Below, piece after piece: positions 26,309 to 34,948 of a stretch of 64,000 nucleotides of DNA. Each line of letters opens with the position of its first letter. Within the stretch, counting starts at the first letter, position 1. The translations under genes and the position numbers were made by a program. The stretch comes from Filimonas zeae (GTDB taxonomy: Bacteria; Bacteroidota; Bacteroidia; Chitinophagales; Chitinophagaceae), in contig NZ_BMIB01000003.1 in NCBI RefSeq assembly GCF_014641615.1, positions 1,302,001 to 1,366,000 on the forward strand, given 5' to 3'. The notes under the pieces are model-generated. The model saw only the letters and a list, made by a program, of their open reading frames with translations, was not told where the DNA came from and made no database searches.

Positions 26309-27631
26309 TTAATAAGTAATTTGTCCCAGTGCTTTTTGTACATCTACTTTGCTGGCCAGTACCTGGTAAAGCGCATTGTAATAGTTAATGCGTGCAGTTC
26401 TTAAATCACTTTCTGCATTAATTACTTCTATATAAGCTTTTATACCAGACTCGTATTGCAACGCAATTACATCATATACTTCCTGCGCCAGTTGCAGGTT
26501 TTCTTTCAATGCCTGGAAATTGGCAAAGCTGCTTTTATAGTTGGCCAGTGCCTGGTTATATTCACTGCTTACCATGGTTTGCAGGTTCAGAATATCCCAG
26601 TCAGTTCTTTTCAACTGCAACTCAGCGGAACGGATTTTGGCTGTGCGTTTACCTCCCTGAAAAATGGGTATACCAATGGTAACGTTACCATAAGAGTTGG
26701 GAATGTTATTATTGTACAGCTTATTAAAGTCGTTGTTCTGATAAATCAGCGAATACATGCCGTTTAAAGTAGCCGTAGGCAAAAAGCTCATTCTTTCGTA
26801 CTTCACATTGGCTTCCTGTAACTTACGCTGGGTAATCAGTTGCTGATACTCAATACGGCTGCCAAGGCTGGGCATTTGTAAGGTATCCATACCAACTTCG
26901 GATGACATGCGAATGCTGTCATACACAATATTCAACTCTTCTGTAGGTGGGTAGCCCATCAGATACTTCAGGTACTCCTTCTTGGCCTTCAGCAAAGCTG
27001 CGTTGCTAACCAGCGTAGCTCTGGTATTGTTAAGGTTAATGGTAGCTCTTTTGTAATCGGTTTTATCGGTTGTACCTGCTTCGTATTGCGCCTGCGCATT
27101 TTTAAGGCTGCTTTCCTGGCGCACAATATCCTGCTGGGTAACTTTTATCTGTTCCAGCGTAGCCAACACGTCGTAAAAAGCCTTGCTTACATTTACGGTA
27201 ACGTTTATTTTGTTATTTACTGTGTTTTGCCTTGCCTGAAGCTGCACATCTCCACGGGTTCTGGCAGCCAGCAACACATCTCTGTTAAACAATGCCTGGC
27301 TGAGTGTAAACTGACCGTTAGAAGTATTGTTTACACCAAACTGAATCAACTGTCCGTTCACAAAGTTTTGCGGAACCTGAAAATTGTGCTGCAAAGTGTA
27401 ATTGAAATTCACCTGCGGATACCAGTCAGCCAGTTTGGTTTTAATGGTTTCACCGGTGATATTCTCGTCAATTAATGCCTGTTGCACCGCCGCCTGATGC
27501 GTTACAGCGTACTGTATCACGCTTTGCAATGTAGCCTCCTGCAGGGTAGAGTCAGCCGTACGCTGGCCCGATACAGGCAGGCAAATGCCGCCTGCTATCA
27601 ACCAGCTCAATGTAAAAATGAGTCGTTTCAT
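26309..27631 (-). CDS. TolC-family outer-membrane efflux channel
   Basis: A 440-residue protein beginning at ATG 27631 (MKRLIFTLSWLIAGG); the frame is open upstream but the signal peptide begins here. After the signal peptide two copies of the OEP repeat are visible. Each has long alpha-helical stretches with heptads (ARTRGDVQLQARQNTVNN; RSAELQLKRTDWDILNLQ) and the usual turns YEAGTTDKTDYKRA and YESGIKAYIEVINAESDL. It forms the trimeric outer-membrane channel of the tripartite pump encoded downstream and is the first gene of that operon. Control must come from the 200 bases before 27832, where only a weak -7-like TTATTTTG is seen. Confidence 0.93.
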   Translation of the reverse strand: MKRLIFTLSWLIAGGICLPVSGQRTADSTLQEATLQSVIQYAVTHQAAVQQALIDENITGETIKTKLADWYPQVNFNYTLQHNFQVPQNFVNGQLIQFGVNNTSNGQFTLSQALFNRDVLLAARTRGDVQLQARQNTVNNKINVTVNVSKAFYDVLATLEQIKVTQQDIVRQESSLKNAQAQYEAGTTDKTDYKRATINLNNTRATLVSNAALLKAKKEYLKYLMGYPPTEELNIVYDSIRMSSEVGMDTLQMPSLGSRIEYQQLITQRKLQEANVKYERMSFLPTATLNGMYSLIYQNNDFNKLYNNNIPNSYGNVTIGIPIFQGGKRTAKIRSAELQLKRTDWDILNLQTMVSSEYNQALANYKSSFANFQALKENLQLAQEVYDVIALQYESGIKAYIEVINAESDLRTARINYYNALYQVLASKVDVQKALGQITY

Positions 27632-27831
27632 ACTTCTATGTCTATAATATAAATCCTGTTTACTAATTCGTTGCTCCTGCACACAGTCCATTCACTTTCA
27701 AGGTAGCCGGGTTATTCTCTGCAGTTGGATAGGATGGTAATTTCGTATGCGAAGGTAACGGGATTGTTCAAAATAAATTAAACGTTTGATTAGTTTTTTC
27801 CCGATTTCGCCGAATTTCTGCTGCAAATGAA

Positions 27832-28335
27832 TCATTTACCGCTGCCAGATTCCGATACAACGCCGTAAAAAGAGATGGGTTGGCGGTTGTTACTGGTAAC
27901 CTGTAAAGTGGTATATCCATCCTGCGATATGGTAAAATTGAGGGTGCGCACGTCTCCGGCATCGGAAGGTTCAATCCGTATATCCCATCCCCCCTTCCGG
28001 CGTTCCTTCACCACATATTTAAATTGGGTAGAGGTAAAATTGATGCCCCCTTTGGAAGCATCAAGCGGTGCGGCAAAGGCCCGGCCAAAATACGGCAGGT
28101 ATACTTTCAGCGTGTCCTGTTTTACTTTTACATCGTAGCCGTACGTTAATTGTATTACCCGGCCGCTCATGGGCGTGGCGGTTTGGGCGTTAAACAGATA
28201 GCGTTTGGCAGTAATGGCAGCAGTTATTCCACGCTCTCCATTTTTGTTTACAGCAGTACTGTCCTGAGCCCGGGCAACAGGGCATACTAATAACAACAGC
28301 ACAGCGAACAGGCAGGTGTACGGAGATGTTTTCAT
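27832..28335 (-). CDS. DUF4251 family secreted protein
   Basis: A 167-residue protein with a signal peptide (about 1-23, ending VARAQ). The body has the features of the DUF4251 family, a Bacteroidota-specific beta-rich domain of unknown role: an early LTYGYDVKVKQDTLKVYLPYFGRAF segment, a GGINFTSTQFKY strand and NFTISQDGYTTLQVTSNNRQPISFYG near the C-terminus. The periplasm is its likely place. It lies upstream of the efflux operon on the same strand but 200 bases away, so it is probably separately transcribed. No mechanism is known for the family. Confidence 0.8.
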   Translation of the reverse strand: MKTSPYTCLFAVLLLLVCPVARAQDSTAVNKNGERGITAAITAKRYLFNAQTATPMSGRVIQLTYGYDVKVKQDTLKVYLPYFGRAFAAPLDASKGGINFTSTQFKYVVKERRKGGWDIRIEPSDAGDVRTLNFTISQDGYTTLQVTSNNRQPISFYGVVSESGSGK

Positions 28336-28447
28336 TTGAGTAAGTTTTAACGAGCTTTATAAATATACGCTTAAAATATAGCAATACCCACGCAGCAGCC
28401 TGGCCAGGAGTAATTTGTACTACATTTACACTAAAAAAGCATACAGA

Positions 28448-29782
28448 TTGAAGACTGTATTGGTTATTGACGACGAAGAAAAGCTCCGGGGACTGTTATC
28501 CAGAATACTACGCACAGAAGGTTTTGAGGTATATGAAGCGGCAGACGGCAAAAGCGGTTTGAAAAAATTAGCGCACGAAAACGTGGATGCGGTGCTCTGC
28601 GATGTAAAGCTGCCCGATGTAAACGGTGTGCAGCTGGTACAGCAGATAAAAAGCAGCTGGCCCCTGGTAGAGATTATATTATTAACTGCCTACGGCAACA
28701 TACCCGATGGCGTACAGGCCATTAAAAACGGGGCGTTTGACTATATTACCAAAGGCGATGATAACGACAAAATTGTTCCCCTGCTGCACCGGGCTATAGA
28801 AAAAGCACAGTTACAAAAGCGGGTGCAGGAACTGGAAAAGCGGGTGGGCGAAAAGTTTTCTTTCAAAGCCATCAGCAGCAAATCCAAATCTATTCAGGAA
28901 GCCATTTCGCTGGCAGAGCGGGTAGCTCCGGTAGATACTTCTGTGCTGCTGACCGGTGAAACCGGTACCGGTAAGGAAGTATTTGCACAGGCCATACACC
29001 AGGCCAGCGCCCGTGCAGGAAAAAGCTTTGTAGCCCTTAACTGCAGCACCTTCAGCAAAGAAATACTGGAAAGCGAACTGTTTGGTCACAAACAAGGCGC
29101 TTTTACGGGCGCTACCAAAGATCAAAAGGGCCTGATTGAAGAAGCCAACGGTGGCACCCTGTTTCTGGATGAAATAGGAGAAATGCCGCTGGAGTTACAA
29201 GCCAAACTGCTGCGGGTATTGGAAACCAGCGAGTTTATACGCCTGGGCGATACCAAAACCACCAAAAGCAATTTCCGCCTCATAGCCGCCACCAACCGCG
29301 ACCTGAAAAAGGAAAGCGAAGAACACCGCTTCCGGAGCGACCTCTACTTCCGCCTGAATATATTTGAAGTACACCTGCCCGCTTTACGCGAGCGGGTAAA
29401 AGATATTCCGCTGCTAACAGAGTTTTTTGTACACCAGTTTGCTGCCAAAACCAATAAAAAGCCGCCGCAGATAAGCGCTGAGTTTATGGAACGGTTACAG
29501 GCTTACCACTGGCCGGGCAACATACGCGAACTGAAAAACATTATTGAAAGGGCCGTGATACTATTAAACGGACAGGAACTGACTACCGATCAGCTGCCTG
29601 CAGATGTTACCGCCCCTCCCGTACGCCAGCAACCCATTTCGGCCTTTGACCTGGCCAGCATGGAAAAACTGCATATACAGCGGGTATTAAACCACACACG
29701 CAACAATAAAGCAGAGGCCGCCCGCCTGCTGAACATAGGAACGGCTACACTGTACCGGAAGATTGACGAGTACGGTTTGTAA
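28448..29782 (+). CDS. Sigma-54-dependent response regulator (NtrC family)
   Basis: A 444-residue activator. The start is taken as TTG 28448, giving MKTVLVIDDEEKLRGLL, the normal beginning of a receiver domain; no in-frame ATG exists nearby. The receiver (1-120) has the phospho-acceptor Asp in AVLCDVKLPDVNG. The AAA+ domain (about 145-375) has Walker A GETGTGKE, the sigma-54 contact loop GAFTGA, Walker B GGTLFLDEIGE and an R-finger region. The C-terminal Fis-type helix-turn-helix is HTRNNKAEAARLLNIGTATL. It sits directly upstream of the kdp genes on the same strand and probably replaces KdpE, receiving phosphate from the kinase at 38116. A strong terminator follows. Confidence 0.93.
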   Translation: MKTVLVIDDEEKLRGLLSRILRTEGFEVYEAADGKSGLKKLAHENVDAVLCDVKLPDVNGVQLVQQIKSSWPLVEIILLTAYGNIPDGVQAIKNGAFDYITKGDDNDKIVPLLHRAIEKAQLQKRVQELEKRVGEKFSFKAISSKSKSIQEAISLAERVAPVDTSVLLTGETGTGKEVFAQAIHQASARAGKSFVALNCSTFSKEILESELFGHKQGAFTGATKDQKGLIEEANGGTLFLDEIGEMPLELQAKLLRVLETSEFIRLGDTKTTKSNFRLIAATNRDLKKESEEHRFRSDLYFRLNIFEVHLPALRERVKDIPLLTEFFVHQFAAKTNKKPPQISAEFMERLQAYHWPGNIRELKNIIERAVILLNGQELTTDQLPADVTAPPVRQQPISAFDLASMEKLHIQRVLNHTRNNKAEAARLLNIGTATLYRKIDEYGL

Positions 29783-29804
29783 ACCTCCACTATCTCTTTT
29801 TGAT

Positions 29805-29833
29805 AAAACCTTCTCATTTTGAGAAGGTTTTTT
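29805..29833 (+). terminator. Terminator after the sigma-54 activator gene
   Basis: AAAACCTTCTCA (29805-29816) and TGAGAAGGTTTT (29820-29831) form a perfect 12-base stem with a 3-base loop and a T run. It separates the regulator from the kdp genes, so these need their own promoter. Confidence 0.85.
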
Positions 29834-29887
29834 ATTGCCCTTATTTTCCGGCACAGCAAAGCCATATTACCTCTATCCCTTGTCTGC

Positions 29888-29905
29888 AAAGCGTTACAGC
29901 GTTTT
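29888..29905 (+). promoter_or_regulatory. Imperfect palindrome, possible activator binding site
   Basis: AAAGCGTTACAGCGTTTT is an imperfect inverted repeat whose ends (AAA/TTT and CG/CG) mirror each other. It lies about 25 bases upstream of the candidate -24 box. NtrC-type activators usually bind 80-150 bases upstream, so this would be unusually close; the assignment is weak. Confidence 0.2.
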
Positions 29906-29927
29906 ACCACCATGCTCTTTTGAGGCG

Positions 29928-29943
29928 GGGTACGCTTTTGGCC
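29928..29943 (+). promoter_or_regulatory. Candidate sigma-54 (-24/-12) promoter of the kdp operon
   Basis: GGGTACGCTTTTGGCC contains GG (29929-29930), exactly ten bases, then GC (29941-29942). It fits most of the TGGCACG-N4-TTGC consensus (GG.ACG and T.GC agree). Predicted transcription would begin near 29954, 17 bases before the first ATG of the operon. It lies between a terminator and the structural genes, downstream of a gene for a sigma-54 activator, which makes the match meaningful. Confidence 0.5.
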
Positions 29944-29970
29944 TCTCTACCGGTATATAATGCAAAGGTT

Positions 29971-30330
29971 ATGAATCAATATGAAGTACCGGCTCTGATA
30001 GCCGACAGTATACCGGAACTGGAAACCGCTATGAAGGAGCAAACAGCCACCTTCAACATCAACAGCGTACTGCACACACTGGCAGCTTACACCCAAAAAA
30101 TGTGCGCCGCCCACAATTTACCGGCTATACAGCAGTGTATGAAACTGGCAGACAAGCTGTACACCAAAGGCAACACCGCCGTGCAGAATGCCGTAATAAA
30201 CGTGTTTGTGTACTCCTTTTCTGTATTCCGCATTACCTGCCACAAAATGGAATGGAAACAGCTGCAGCCCCGTATTCCGGTAACACTGTATTCTGTGTAC
30301 GTGCAGCAGGTATTAAAATCAGGTATGTAA
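29971..30330 (+). CDS. Conserved hypothetical protein at head of kdp operon
   Basis: A 119-residue soluble protein starting at ATG 29971 after an AAAGG ribosome-binding site. It begins MNQYEVPALIADSIPEL and is predicted mainly helical. The pattern ALIADSIPELETAMKE... FGDL-less helical body recalls the small DUF7674-type proteins, but the resemblance is from memory and only partial. It has two His and three Cys residues, without a recognisable metal site. It is the first gene downstream of the candidate sigma-54 promoter and 24 bases before the small membrane peptide gene, so it is probably co-transcribed with kdp. Function unknown. Confidence 0.6.
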   Translation: MNQYEVPALIADSIPELETAMKEQTATFNINSVLHTLAAYTQKMCAAHNLPAIQQCMKLADKLYTKGNTAVQNAVINVFVYSFSVFRITCHKMEWKQLQPRIPVTLYSVYVQQVLKSGM

Positions 30331-30354
30331 TTAAACACTTCAAATATCCATAGT

Positions 30355-30438
30355 ATGTTAATCAGCATTCTCCTTGTTACCTGCCTTGTTTGTTTCTACC
30401 TCTTCAACAAGTGTATCGACTTTTTTGAAAACATGTAA
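30355..30438 (+). CDS. 27-residue membrane peptide before kdpF
   Basis: A short ORF coding 27 residues: MLISILLVTCLVCFYLFNKC followed by IDFFENM. One hydrophobic segment of about 17 residues runs from residue 2 to 18, followed by a short polar tail. It is in the kdp direction, 24 bases after the previous stop and 25 bases before kdpF. The layout (single helix, then a few polar residues ending at Met) looks like a small subunit similar to but not the same as KdpF. No ribosome-binding site stands out, so translation is not certain. Confidence 0.5.
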   Translation: MLISILLVTCLVCFYLFNKCIDFFENM

Positions 30439-30463
30439 TTCCTCACAACACAACCAAACCATC

Positions 30464-30544
30464 ATGATGAATATACTCTTCGCAGTATCGGTGCTGGTAT
30501 TTATTTACCTGATTTACGTACTGCTGAAACCGGAAAAGTTTTAA
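30464..30544 (+). CDS. kdpF: KdpF, small subunit of the K+-transporting ATPase
   Basis: A 26-residue peptide, MMNILFAVSVLVFIYLIYVL followed by LKPEKF. One transmembrane helix ends in the LxxPEKF motif that marks KdpF. In E. coli the 29-residue KdpF stabilises the KdpABC complex. Either of the two adjacent ATGs (30464, 30467) could be the start. It precedes kdpA by 23 bases. Confidence 0.85.
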   Translation: MMNILFAVSVLVFIYLIYVLLKPEKF

Positions 30545-30567
30545 CCCTCAAAACTGCGCAATAGCAA

Positions 30568-32280
30568 ATGAACACAGAAATAACAGGCGTGCTGGTAACC
30601 TTTTTCATTACCCTGCTCATCGCCTTTCCTTTAGGAAAATATATAGCCCGCGTATTCCGCGGCGAAAAAACCATCACCGATTTCATGTCGCCCTTCGAGC
30701 GCTTCATCTATAAAATCTGTGGTATTGACCCTACCAGAGAAATGACCTGGAAACAGCATATGGCTGCCCTGCTTTCTATTAATCTGGTATGGGTAGTGTA
30801 TGCGTTTTTTGTATTAATTTTTCAGGACAAGCTACCCCTGAATCCGGATGGTAACCCCGGTATGACGCCTGATCTTTCCTTCAACACCGCCATCAGCTTT
30901 CTGGTAAACTGTAACCTGCAGCACTACAGCGGCGAATCGGACCTTACCTATCTTACGCAGTTAATAGTAGTTACGTTTTTACAGTTTGTATCTGCCGCTA
31001 CCGGTGTAGCAGCCGTGGCTGTATTGTTCCGCGCTTTTGCGGAAAAAACCACTACCAAACTGGGCAACTTTTTTGTATTCTTTACCCAAACCATTACCCG
31101 CATACTGCTGCCCTTAAGTATTATAATGGCCGTAATACTGGCTTTTAACGGCACCCCCGCCAGCTTTGATGGTAAAGATAGCATTGTTACCCTGCAGGGC
31201 GATAGTGTACAGGTATCCCGCGGCCCCGCAGCCGGTATGATAGCCATTAAACACCTGGGCACTAATGGTGGTGGCTGGTTTGGCGCCAACAGCGCCCACC
31301 CGCTGGAAAACCCCAACTATGTAACCAACATGGTAGAAATAGTAGCGCAGGTAATACTGCCTATGGCGCTGGTATTTGCCTTTGGCTTTTTTATCATGCG
31401 CCGCAGACTGGGTTATGTCATCTTCGGGGTAATGACGCTGGGTATGCTCACTTTTATGATACCCAACTTCTTTTCTGAAATGGGGGGCAGCCCCGCACTG
31501 GCAAAAATGCACCTGGCCAATGCCACTGCTATGGAAGGCAAAGAAGTAAGGCTGGGGGTACCTGCCTCTGCTTACTGGCAGGTAATGACCACGGTTATAT
31601 CTACCGGTTCCGTAAACTCCATGCACGATAGCTCTATGCCTATGAGCGGCGCTATGCAAATGCTGGGTATGATGACCAACTGTTTCTATGGTGGTAAAGG
31701 CGTAGGCTTACTCAACTACTTTATCTTCCTTATTATAGCCGTGTTCATATCTGGTTTAATGGTGGGCCGTACACCGGAGTTTCTGGGCCGTAAGGTAGAG
31801 GCGCGTGAAATTAAAATAGCCGCTATTATAGCCCTGCTGCATCCCTTTCTGGTACTGGCCGGCACCGCGCTGTCCGCGTATTTTGCCGCCCACCATGCGG
31901 ATATTAACTGGGCCGTAAAACCCGGCGCATGGTTGAACAACCCCGGCAGCCACGGCTTTTCAGAAATGCTGTACGAATACACTTCTTCCTCTGCCAACAA
32001 CGGTTCGGGCTTTGAAGGGCTGGGCGATAACAACCTATTCTGGAACATTACTACGGGTATAGTAATGATACTGGGCAGGTTTATCCCTATCATAGGCCCT
32101 GTTGCCATTGCAGGTTTACTGGCAAAGAAAAAGTATATACCACAGAGCGCAGGCACCCTGCAAACCGATACCGCCACCTTTGGCATTATGACCTATGCCG
32201 TTATTATGATACTGGCAGCACTGGCTTTCTTTCCGGCGCTTACACTAGGCCCTATTGCTGAGTTTTTTAACCTGTATTAA
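30568..32280 (+). CDS. kdpA: K+-transporting ATPase subunit A
   Basis: A 570-residue membrane protein that forms the potassium-selective channel of the Kdp pump. The length is close to E. coli KdpA (557). About ten hydrophobic segments are visible, with the four selectivity-filter-like loops of the SKT superfamily: SFLVNCNLQHYSGES (about 112), LGTNGGGWFGANSAHPLENP (about 230), a third loop around MTNCFYGGKGVGLLNYF (about 370) and SSANNGSGFEGLGDNNLFWN (about 475). It works in the inner membrane with KdpB, KdpC and KdpF under potassium limitation. Confidence 0.97.
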   Translation: MNTEITGVLVTFFITLLIAFPLGKYIARVFRGEKTITDFMSPFERFIYKICGIDPTREMTWKQHMAALLSINLVWVVYAFFVLIFQDKLPLNPDGNPGMTPDLSFNTAISFLVNCNLQHYSGESDLTYLTQLIVVTFLQFVSAATGVAAVAVLFRAFAEKTTTKLGNFFVFFTQTITRILLPLSIIMAVILAFNGTPASFDGKDSIVTLQGDSVQVSRGPAAGMIAIKHLGTNGGGWFGANSAHPLENPNYVTNMVEIVAQVILPMALVFAFGFFIMRRRLGYVIFGVMTLGMLTFMIPNFFSEMGGSPALAKMHLANATAMEGKEVRLGVPASAYWQVMTTVISTGSVNSMHDSSMPMSGAMQMLGMMTNCFYGGKGVGLLNYFIFLIIAVFISGLMVGRTPEFLGRKVEAREIKIAAIIALLHPFLVLAGTALSAYFAAHHADINWAVKPGAWLNNPGSHGFSEMLYEYTSSSANNGSGFEGLGDNNLFWNITTGIVMILGRFIPIIGPVAIAGLLAKKKYIPQSAGTLQTDTATFGIMTYAVIMILAALAFFPALTLGPIAEFFNLY

Positions 32281-32306
32281 TTCTTCCACATCATATAACG
32301 AAATAT

Positions 32307-34364
32307 ATGTCTGACAATACATCCCGCAATAAACTGTTTGATGGCGCCCTGGTTGAAGAGGCCCTGCAACAGAGCTTTGTAAAACTCAATCCCCGTATCA
32401 TGTTCCGCAACCCGGTTATGTTTACGGTAGAAATAGGTACTGCTATTATGCTGGCAGTAACCATTTATACGTACGCAACAGGCGATACAACACAGGGCAG
32501 TGCCGGTTACAACCTGGCCGTGTTTCTGGTACTGTTTATTACCCTGCTGTTTGCCAACTTTGCCGAAGCCATTGCAGAAGCCAGAGGCAAGGCACAGGCA
32601 CAAAGCCTGCGTAAAACACGGGAAGATACACCCGCTAAAAAAGTATTTGCCGTTGGCGAAATACGTACGGATGAAATTAAAGTGGTATCCTCCTCTCAAC
32701 TGGCCAAAGGCGACATATTTGTATGTGAAGCTGGTGACATCATTCCTATGGATGGGGAGATTATAGAAGGGCTGGCTACTATTGACGAAAGTGCTATTAC
32801 CGGCGAATCTGCACCGGTAATACGGGAGGCAGGTGGCGATAAATCATCCGTAACCGGCGGCACCAAAGTACTGAGCGATTTTATTAAAGTACGCGTTACC
32901 ACCGAACCCGGCGAAAGCTTTCTGGATAAAATGATTGCCCTGGTAGAAGGTGCCAGCCGCCAGAAAACGCCCAATGAAATTGCACTCACCATTCTGCTGG
33001 CCAGCTTTACCCTGGTATTCATTATCGTATGCGTTACTTTAAAACCCTTTGGCGATTTTGTTAACACCCCTATTACCATCGCGGCCTTTGTATCCTTGTT
33101 TGTATGTCTGATACCCACCACCATCGGCGGATTGTTAAGCGCCATTGGTATTGCCGGTATGGACCGTGCCCTGCGCGCCAACGTAATTACCAAAAGTGGT
33201 AAGGCCGTAGAAACAGCGGGCGACCTGGATACACTGCTGCTGGATAAAACCGGTACCATTACCATAGGTAACCGCAAGGCCACCCATTTCTGGCCAGCCA
33301 CCGGTGTAAACGAACAGGCATTTATCACCTCCTGCGTAATGGCCTCCCTGGCCGATGAAACGCCGGAAGGGAAGTCTATTATAGAACTGGCCCATACACA
33401 AGGCGTAAGCAACCGCTATGTAAAAAAAGAACATGCCCGCTTTATTGCCTTTACCGCAGAAACCCGTAGCAGTGGTATAGATATAGATGGCAACCGCATA
33501 CGCAAAGGTGCTTTTGATGCTATTAAAAACCTGGTAACCAAAGCCGGTAACCTCTTCCCTTCGGAAACCGAAGAACGCATTAAAGCCATATCCTCCAATG
33601 GCGGTACCCCACTGGTGGTAAGCCATAACGAGCAGGTATATGGGGTAATAGAGCTGCAGGATATTATTAAACCCGGCATTCGTGAGCGCTTTGAAAGGCT
33701 GCGCCGGATGGGTGTAAAAACCGTAATGGTAACCGGCGATAACCCGCTTACCGCCAGATTCATTGCCGAAAAAGCAGGGGTGGATGATTTTATTGCCGAA
33801 GCCAAACCCGAGGATAAAATGCGCTACATTAAACAGGAGCAGGAAAGTGGCAAGCTGGTAGCTATGATGGGCGATGGCACTAACGATGCACCCGCACTGG
33901 CACAGGCCGATGTTGGTGTAGCCATGAACAGCGGTACCCAGGCAGCCAAAGAAGCCGGTAACATGGTAGACCTGGACAACGACCCTACCAAGCTGATTGA
34001 AATTGTAGAGATAGGCAAACAGCTGCTGATGACCCGCGGTACACTTACCACCTTTTCCATTGCGAATGATGTGGCCAAGTACTTCGCTATTGTACCCGCG
34101 CTGTTCATCACTTCTATACCGGCCTTACAGGGGCTGAACATTATGCACCTGAAAAGCCCGGAAAGCGCCATTCTTTCAGCCGTTATTTTCAACGCCATCA
34201 TTATACCCATATTAATTCCACTGGCATTGAAAGGTGTAGCCTACAAGCCCATTGGTGCCAGCGCCCTGCTGCGGAGAAACCTTTTTATCTATGGGCTGGG
34301 TGGTGTAGTAGTGCCTTTTATAGGCATTAAGCTGATTGATCTGCTGCTGGCCTTTTTTATGTAA
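32307..34364 (+). CDS. kdpB: K+-transporting P-type ATPase subunit B
   Basis: A 685-residue P-type ATPase catalytic subunit. The actuator loop TGES (AITGESAPVIRE, near residue 160), the phosphorylated Asp in LLLDKTGTITIGNRKA (near 314), the nucleotide-binding KGAFDAI and the hinge GDGTNDAPALAQADVGVAM (near 520) are intact. The length matches E. coli KdpB (682). It hydrolyses ATP to drive potassium uptake through KdpA. Spacing of 26 bases from kdpA and 19 to kdpC supports one transcript. Confidence 0.98.
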   Translation: MSDNTSRNKLFDGALVEEALQQSFVKLNPRIMFRNPVMFTVEIGTAIMLAVTIYTYATGDTTQGSAGYNLAVFLVLFITLLFANFAEAIAEARGKAQAQSLRKTREDTPAKKVFAVGEIRTDEIKVVSSSQLAKGDIFVCEAGDIIPMDGEIIEGLATIDESAITGESAPVIREAGGDKSSVTGGTKVLSDFIKVRVTTEPGESFLDKMIALVEGASRQKTPNEIALTILLASFTLVFIIVCVTLKPFGDFVNTPITIAAFVSLFVCLIPTTIGGLLSAIGIAGMDRALRANVITKSGKAVETAGDLDTLLLDKTGTITIGNRKATHFWPATGVNEQAFITSCVMASLADETPEGKSIIELAHTQGVSNRYVKKEHARFIAFTAETRSSGIDIDGNRIRKGAFDAIKNLVTKAGNLFPSETEERIKAISSNGGTPLVVSHNEQVYGVIELQDIIKPGIRERFERLRRMGVKTVMVTGDNPLTARFIAEKAGVDDFIAEAKPEDKMRYIKQEQESGKLVAMMGDGTNDAPALAQADVGVAMNSGTQAAKEAGNMVDLDNDPTKLIEIVEIGKQLLMTRGTLTTFSIANDVAKYFAIVPALFITSIPALQGLNIMHLKSPESAILSAVIFNAIIIPILIPLALKGVAYKPIGASALLRRNLFIYGLGGVVVPFIGIKLIDLLLAFFM

Positions 34365-34383
34365 TACTGTAAATAATAATTAT

Positions 34384-34938
34384 ATGCTTAAATATATCAT
34401 ACCTTCTGTAAAGCTTACCCTTGTAATGATTGTGTTGTGTGCGGTAGCTTATCCCCTGTTAGTATCCGGCATTGCCCGCTTTGCACCGGGCCAGGGCAAA
34501 GGCGAAACCCTTTCTGTAAACGGCAAGGTAGTGGGTTACGCCAATGTGGGGCAATCCTTTACCCGCGATGATTATTTTCAGGGCCGCCCTTCTGCCGTGG
34601 GTTATAACGCCGCCGGCAGTGCAGGCAGCAACAAAGGCCCTTCCAACGCCGATTACCTGAAAACCGTACAGGAAAGAATTGATACGTTTCTGGTACATAA
34701 CCCCGGCGTAACGCGGGAACAGATTCCTGCAGAAATGGTAACCGCATCCGGCAGCGGGCTGGACCCCGATATTTCACCAGCCAGCGCTGCTGTGCAGGTA
34801 CAACGCATCAGTAACCTGCGTAAGATAGATGCGCAAATACTGCAACAGCTGATTACAGAACATACTGAAAAACCCTTACTGGGCCCACAGAAGATAAACG
34901 TACTTAAACTGAACATTGCATTGGATCAAATCAAATAA
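34384..34938 (+). CDS. kdpC: K+-transporting ATPase subunit C
   Basis: A 184-residue subunit starting at ATG 34384 (MLKYIIPSVKLTLVMIVLCA). It has one N-terminal transmembrane segment, then the KdpC periplasmic domain with the conserved block YFQGRPSAVGYNAAGSAGSN (about 60-80) and ASGSGLDPDISPASAAVQ (about 120-138). KdpC stabilises the KdpA-KdpB complex and is thought to help potassium capture. Length is normal (E. coli 190). It is followed after 10 bases by the porin gene. Confidence 0.96.
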   Translation: MLKYIIPSVKLTLVMIVLCAVAYPLLVSGIARFAPGQGKGETLSVNGKVVGYANVGQSFTRDDYFQGRPSAVGYNAAGSAGSNKGPSNADYLKTVQERIDTFLVHNPGVTREQIPAEMVTASGSGLDPDISPASAAVQVQRISNLRKIDAQILQQLITEHTEKPLLGPQKINVLKLNIALDQIK

Positions 34939-34948
34939 ACAACCGTAA

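Noticed and set aside
27768..27974. Short minus-strand frame of 68 codons overlapping the DUF4251 gene end
   Set aside because: Overlaps the real gene in another frame and has no start signal or family match.
29840..29870. GGCACAGCAAAGCC considered as a sigma-54 promoter
   Set aside because: GG and GC are nine bases apart rather than ten, and the site is farther from the first gene than the better match at 29928-29943.
32696..33412. Long open frame (238 codons) on the minus strand
   Set aside because: It is fully antisense to kdpB, has Ser/Pro/Ala-heavy composition and no motif; it is a shadow of kdpB codon use.
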